From the NCBI RefSeq assembly GCF_964340395.1, contig NC_135549.1, forward strand, positions 17,480,842-17,544,841: a DNA stretch of 64,000 nt, read 5' to 3'. Origin of the DNA: Glandiceps talaboti. Its lineage: Eukaryota > Hemichordata > Enteropneusta > Spengelidae. The notes under the pieces were generated by a model, which was not told the origin of the DNA, did not search any database, and saw nothing but the letters and a program-made list of their open reading frames with translations. Shown one piece after another: positions 60,237 to 64,000 of the stretch (its first letter is position 1; every line of letters begins with the position of its first letter). Made by a program: the position numbers and the translations under genes.

Positions 60237-60385
60237 GGTTCGTGCATTGTTCTTTTCGCAACATTGTCGTAAACCACTCCCACCTTGATAAAACAGCCTC
60301 ACTTCGGAACATCGGTGACTTTCGTACTTTTTGAGGGACTGTACCTGCATTGTTAATAATTCGTGCATCTGTATTGAGGAATAAG

Positions 60386-60389
<4 letters not shown>

Positions 60390-60432
<43 letters not shown>
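60390..60432. repeat. (AC)n microsatellite
   Basis: A pure AC run of about 40 bases between the LINE and the sulfotransferase exon. Confidence 0.95.
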
Positions 60433-60433
<1 letters not shown>

Positions 60434-62064
60434 AACACACAAAAGACTGACATGCATTCATTACGGAACTCATGAAGTCACTAAAATTTTGTTTTAATTT
60501 CTTTAAATTTAAAGAAAAATACCATGATATCCAAACAGGAAAATTTTAAGGTTTGTCATTTAAAAAATATTTTGTCTGTCTATCTGTCTGTCTATGTAAA
60601 TTACTTCTTTCTTTCTATCTGTATGTGGACACTGTATCTCAAAAACCACTATTACTGTATCAATTCGAATAAAAGTGTAATGTGGGTATACTAGTCGTGT
60701 TTTCTTTTGAGGAATGGCAAAAATAAAAATGTAAACGTCTTTATATGAATGGGTTCTTTGCACAAATAACGATTTTTGCATTAGGCAAGATTTAAAGCTA
60801 AGAATTTCTCCTTTACGAAAAATATTCCGTTAACATCTGGTAGCAAACAATGGGTAGTTGTAACACTTGGTGGTACCACAGCCACTGTATCTAGTACTGT
60901 CGAGGCAGAACTGCCGGAATGTAAATCGCTGCACATTATCACGCCCTCACGCGGCGAGATAAAATTTATGGTTGTAAATTCACATCAACAATGTCCTCTC
61001 TGTAAACCCACCGATGAAATAATAATGTCATCTTTGGAGTATTTGGCTTCTGTGGTTATCTGCAAAAAATGAAGAAATCTCATCACAAAGAGCAAACTTG
61101 TGCGTCTAGATGACAATTTTACTTTCGTGTCATCATGACCTTGACACGTCGTCGTAAAATGACACTCGTGACTCAAAGTAATAAACGTACGAAAATGATC
61201 CCATCCTCATCCCATTTTTTTTGCGGCGTTTTGGTTATATCTGTTTTACTTTTCGGTATTTCAGACAAAATAAGAACGCATTTTCTTATTTTTTGCGATA
61301 CCTGCGGTAGCTTTTTTCTATTTCAGCAGTTTGGAACATTGAAGGTCCCCATAGTTAATACTTGAATAAGAAACTGTCCGCAGGGACGGCGTAATTTAGC
61401 ACATAAATCCACTCAAATCGTGAGTCTCAGACTCATTACCTAGTCTATCTGGCTTTGCTGTAGAGTTGGAATTCTAGAGTTTCAATAGTTTTGAGTACGA
61501 GTGCAAAACCCCGGACAACAATAAAAAGCGGGGGAAAAACCGGTACAAATATCGCACCAAATCCGTGGTGATCTCTAGTACGAACTTTGTATGAAACCAA
61601 ACTTTCATAAATCACACTGTAAGCAAACGGTACACCTGGCTAGAGAAAAACAATTATGTACAAAGATTTATTTACTCAAAGAACGTGTGTGAAGACAAAC
61701 ATCATACATTCCTCGACGTACCTGTATATCATGCTGAGTTGTATTGATTTCCAGTTTTGCGACTAGTTCATCATTTTGCTTTACAATATTTGGCTGCAAG
61801 ACATCAGTATTATTGCCAACCTTTAGATATACGTCCAAGGCAAATACAGAACGACCAAACCATGACGACCACGTGTCTGAGTATTTATAGTAATGAACAT
61901 GTACACACTGTACGCCATTGGATTCTAAATCATTACTCTCCTCTTTACTGCCACCATATGCTGTGGATAAATTATTTTTAAAAACAGTTGTTTAATGATT
62001 TCCTGTATCAGAGTAATACTTTCCCCCTTTCTGTAAATAAAAACTATTTAGTACAGATAAGTCT

Positions 62065-62257
<193 letters not shown>

Positions 62258-62334
62258 TAAATGAGATGAGTAAGAGCCAGCTTACACATAAAGTACAACA
62301 ATGTGTATCGGATGACGAGTGAACTTTAAAGTCG

Positions 62335-63454
62335 TTATCGTAACGGTTGCATATGTGACAGAAATTTACCTTTCCCGTCATTAGTTGGAGAGACTTTGTA
62401 GTCCGCAAGTCTTCTGTTTTCGACTAAAATTGTAGTCTCGGTTGAAAACCATGACGTCAGGTGTTGACAGTACTGTCGTCCATCTTGAATGAAGGTACCA
62501 ATATTTCTTAGAAATATCAACGTGTCTTCTCTCAAGTAGTTCAAAGTATCACAGTCTTCTGTCACTGCTTTCTTTAATTGTTGAAAAATTCCAAGTTCTC
62601 TTTCGAATTCCTCTCCATATTCACGTACTTTCCGCCACAGTGTTCTGTTGAATCTTTGGTATAATTTGAGATCGGCGTAATTCCACCTGTTGATTTTATC
62701 ACGAGTGGATGGATTCGGACTTGAATCCCTATGACTTACTCTTCTCGCGACGTACAAAATGTCTTCCATGTCCCAACAAAGCAATTTCTTGAGTAAAATC
62801 AGCGATTCATCGTAATATTCTGTCACTAACACGAAGCCAAGTTCTCTTTCTAGATAATCCAGGTACTTTGTGACGATTTCTTCGTTGTCGTGGTATTCAT
62901 GATCAAGGCCAAAATGAAACAGCTGCCCATTTTGGGTGACTGACCAAAGCATAGACCTGTAGGCCAGTTGACGTCTGAAGAAATCAGGCTTTGAAAGAAA
63001 CTCATCGATCGATATATGTTTGCCCTGATTCAGCGCTTTTGAAATTTCAAAAAAGTTATAAGCGGACGGGAAGTTATTCACGGGATCTCTGACAATTGAC
63101 AAGAAAACAGTATCGATAACTGTCGGGCTGAAACCTAAACTTTTATCTTTGCATTTTACTATATTTGTTCGAGACGGTAGTAAAACTCGAGGTCTTGAGA
63201 CTTTATCTTCTCTTGAATCGTAATTTAGTCCATTTACGTGGTAAAACGTCATAAAACCACAATTCTCTTTGGATGAATGGATGGTTGCCTCCATTTTCAT
63301 TTGCAGTCCATATTTTCGACTGACTTTGTGAATAAGGGTCACTAGCGTGGTGCTTCCCGTTTTACGGTTGAACATATAAGCAACATCATGTTTACGTGAA
63401 CAGGTAGTGTTGTTCCAGCCTCCGACTGTTCGAGTTGTTTCATCGGGAAAGGAT
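62335..63454 (-). CDS. Galactose-3-O-sulfotransferase-family protein, large 3' exon (partial)
   Basis: The exon begins after acceptor tttgtttacag (ending at 63455) with one base completing a split codon, then runs 372 residues to TAA at 62335. The family transfers sulfate from PAPS to the 3-OH of galactose on glycans or glycolipids, in the Golgi lumen. Visible motifs, numbered from the exon start: two overlapping N-glycosylation sequons at 14-17, the 5'-phosphosulfate loop RKTGSTT at 30-36, the 3'-phosphate motif IVRDPVNNFPSAYNFF around R122 and S130, EYYDESLILLKKLLCW, and NRWNYADLKLYQRFNRTLWR. Gal3ST1-4 carry the same series. The cytoplasmic tail and membrane anchor must be on an upstream exon, probably beyond 64000. 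An alternative donor (AAAG|gtaaat at 62370) could add a further exon instead of the last 12 residues. Confidence 0.82.
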
Positions 63455-63558
63455 CTGTAAACAAATAAAATAATTCAAAAGAAATTTAAAGACTTCACTG
63501 GAAAATTAACAATACGTTAAAGCCTATGAACTGAATGACCGTACCCATAATATAACAT

Positions 63559-63669
63559 GTATGTATGTATGTATGTATGTATGTATGTATGTATGTATGT
63601 ATGTATGTATGTATGTATGTATGTATGTATGTACGTACGTACGTACGTACGTGCATGTGTGTGTGTGTG
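63559..63669. repeat. (ATGT)n-(ACGT)n-(GT)n microsatellite
   Basis: ATGT units pass into ACGT and then GT; alternating purine/pyrimidine. It lies just 5' of the sulfotransferase exon, in its intron. Confidence 0.95.
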
Positions 63670-64000
63670 ATTTAATATTTGATCTCTTGCTTTTATATTT
63701 TCACTCATATTATTTTTTAAATGTTTAATTCAACTGCAGGTTTTTATTTATTTATTTATTTACCTCCCATTATACTTAATTAATACCAGCAAATCGGTCC
63801 GCACTATGACATGTCGATTCTCAAACAGACCCGCTAAATAACCCTACTGTATACAACTAATAAATAATAACTGTAAGCCACCGGTATTGAATTCAGCTGC
63901 TGCAAATATGATATTGTTTTAATGTTAATTTTGATGTTGTCATATTGTCCCTTATACATGTATTAAGGCTGGCAAACTATTGGTCTTTATATTAAAATCG

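Overview
The window looks like nuclear DNA of an animal, most likely a marine invertebrate (a lophotrochozoan or an ambulacrarian/chordate invertebrate; I cannot place it more closely). It is AT-rich. Coding exons are separated by GT...AG introns of about 0.2 to 4 kb. Long microsatellites, minisatellites, small inverted-repeat elements and a CR1/L2-type LINE are abundant. There is no bacterial-style gene organisation.

Layout. 1-22.3 kb: no gene I can support; tandem repeats, MITE-like elements, a LINE relic at 16.5-17.0 kb and long alternating purine/pyrimidine microsatellites. 22.3-33.7 kb (+): a six-exon gene whose splice sites and phases all fit, giving 788 residues with two PDZ domains, long Ser-rich linkers and a C-terminal Death domain of MyD88/IRAK type. 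33.7-43.4 kb: 3' flanks and minisatellites between two convergent genes. 43.4-50.6 kb (-): a six-exon gene of about 735 residues with an N-terminal harmonin-N-like helical domain, two PDZ domains and a long disordered tail, resembling whirlin/PDZD7/harmonin scaffolds. 50.6-57.6 kb: a promoter-like patch near 54.7 kb, an unassigned candidate exon at 55.1-55.4 kb, a DNA-transposon-like element at 56.5-56.9 kb and unidentified open frames at 57.0-57.5 kb. 57.6-60.2 kb (+): a 5'-truncated non-LTR retrotransposon with an endonuclease C-terminus and a full reverse transcriptase, interrupted by one in-frame stop. 62.3-63.45 kb (-): the large 3' exon of a galactose-3-O-sulfotransferase-family gene whose 5' exons lie outside the window or were not recognised.

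The most interesting item is the PDZ-PDZ-Death protein. PDZ domains bind C-terminal tails of membrane proteins, and MyD88/IRAK Death domains assemble innate-immune signalling complexes. The sequence therefore encodes what looks like a scaffold coupling membrane-protein tails to a Death-domain (Myddosome-like) assembly. I know of no human protein with this architecture. The domain calls rest on motif reading; the signalling role is inference. The neighbouring convergent gene is also a two-PDZ scaffold, but nothing in the sequence shows that the two act together.
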